A stretch of DNA of 64,000 nucleotides from Terebella lapidaria (Eukaryota; Annelida; Polychaeta; Terebellida; Terebellidae). The notes under the pieces are model-generated. The model was not told where the DNA came from and did not search any database. It was given only the letters and a program-made list of their open reading frames with translations. The stretch is from positions 4,092,001 through 4,156,000 of the forward strand of contig OX424561.1 in the NCBI GenBank assembly GCA_949152475.1, written 5' to 3'. The position numbers and the translations under genes are program-made. The stretch's first letter is position 1; the number at the start of each line of letters is the position of its first letter. Shown here in pieces: positions 63,301 to 64,000 of the stretch.

Positions 63301-64000
63301 TAGTGCCAATGGTATGTTAGGTTAGCAGTCGCATTGGATGAATGGGTAACATATCAAGCAGTACATCAGCAAAAGCTGAGTATAAAATCTTCAGCTTGGG
63401 TAAAAGTACAGATTTGTAAAATGGAATCTTATTTTAAAAATTCATGTGAATTTCAATGTTTTTTAACATATTGAGTGCAACATTCTCTTGTAGGGAACCA
63501 GTCAGACGGCACCTTTTCCTTCACGAGATTTGTCGACCTGAGTCCTGCCGAGTTGTACGGCATCATGTTCAAGGGTCTGCTATACAGGTCTGTACACTGG
63601 AGAAATACAAAATTATATATACCGGGGTACAGGTGTTAGTCTGTCAGATAAACTGGAGAGCATTATGAAGTGCTACACTGAAAATGCAGCCAAATATTGG
63701 ATTGTATACAAGGAAGATTACATTATACTTCTATCCAGGTGGCTGTGGATCATCAAGTCGTACAGAAGGTCCATCCAGATCCGACACCGCAGAGAGTGGC
63801 AGGAAGACCTGACGGAGCGCTCCACCAGGTATGAACATTGAGGTGGTACATTGTAACCATGGTACTCTAGAAAATATCAAATCCTCTAATGTAGCCACAT
63901 AGTCTCCAGTTTATTGATGAAGTTTCTCGCCCCATAAGGTCACATGTTTCTCGATGTAGGTATTTCGGCCGCCATGACCTTGACGTTGCTCCAGACTTCC
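57305..64000 (+). CDS. INO80: INO80 chromatin-remodelling ATPase (5' part)
   Basis: Catalytic subunit of the INO80 complex, a nuclear Snf2-family ATPase that slides nucleosomes. Twenty-five exons are readable, beginning 57305-57450, 57591-57703, 57828-57895 and 58036-58173 and ending 63739-63828 and 63960 to the edge; all joins keep frame, about 923 residues in total. Markers in order: [15 protein letters not shown] and [10 protein letters not shown] near the N-terminus; a basic coiled DBINO/HSA-like region (about 230-415) with [20 protein letters not shown] and [44 protein letters not shown] (Walker A, 503-514); LDEAQ (DEAQ box, 616-619); [77 protein letters not shown]. The C-terminal helicase lobe lies beyond the window. 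The human protein is about 1550 residues. An acceptor (GATTATTTCAG, ending 57296) precedes the ATG, so a 5' UTR exon lies upstream, perhaps beyond the transposons. Confidence 0.97.

Overview
This is animal (metazoan) DNA: compact exons with GT/AG introns in conserved nuclear genes, and intergenic sequence packed with transposons and satellites. The repeat content (a roughly 134-bp satellite joined to GACG/ACGG microsatellite tails, as in the bivalve 'pearl' elements, a DIRS element, many TACATGTA words) suggests a marine invertebrate, perhaps a mollusc or other lophotrochozoan; this is inference.

Host genes. Two paralogous SR splicing factors of the SRSF4/5/6 (B52/SRp55) type lie tail to tail at 2.4-5.9 kb (+) and 23.6-26.6 kb (-), with the same seven-exon plan and intron phases. 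Both carry an intronic cassette with in-frame stops and a 148-bp block identical between paralogs, which looks like the poison exon that SR genes use for autoregulation. The first copy also has a tandem duplicate of its start exon, 49 nt downstream. The 5' 25 coding exons of INO80, the ATPase of the INO80 chromatin remodeller, run from 57.3 kb off the right edge.

Between the SR genes lie a DIRS retroelement fossil (7.1-12.3 kb), degenerate tandem repeats, two copies of a TTAA-flanked foldback MITE, one of them nested in another MITE, and a 3.8-kb composite satellite element (16.3-20.1 kb). The stretch from 27 to 36 kb is mostly gene-poor, with a LINE remnant, more satellite-element tails and minisatellites.

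The most striking part is 37.8-57.1 kb, a nest of two large DNA transposons just 5' of INO80. The outer one is P-element-like: perfect 32-bp terminal inverted repeats, 7-bp target duplication, an intact 9-exon transposase gene and a convergent second gene of unknown function. Inside it sits an 11.68-kb element with roughly 99% identical 294/295-bp terminal repeats and a 9-bp target duplication. The inner element encodes a 14-exon protein that resembles DUF6589 proteins with two PHD fingers, and a convergent RecQ-type helicase. A 29-bp scar in the first intron of the P-like gene has exactly the form of a footprint left by excision of a sibling P-like element.

All exon models were read by eye from splice consensus, frame continuity and remembered family sequence. 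No search or alignment program was run.
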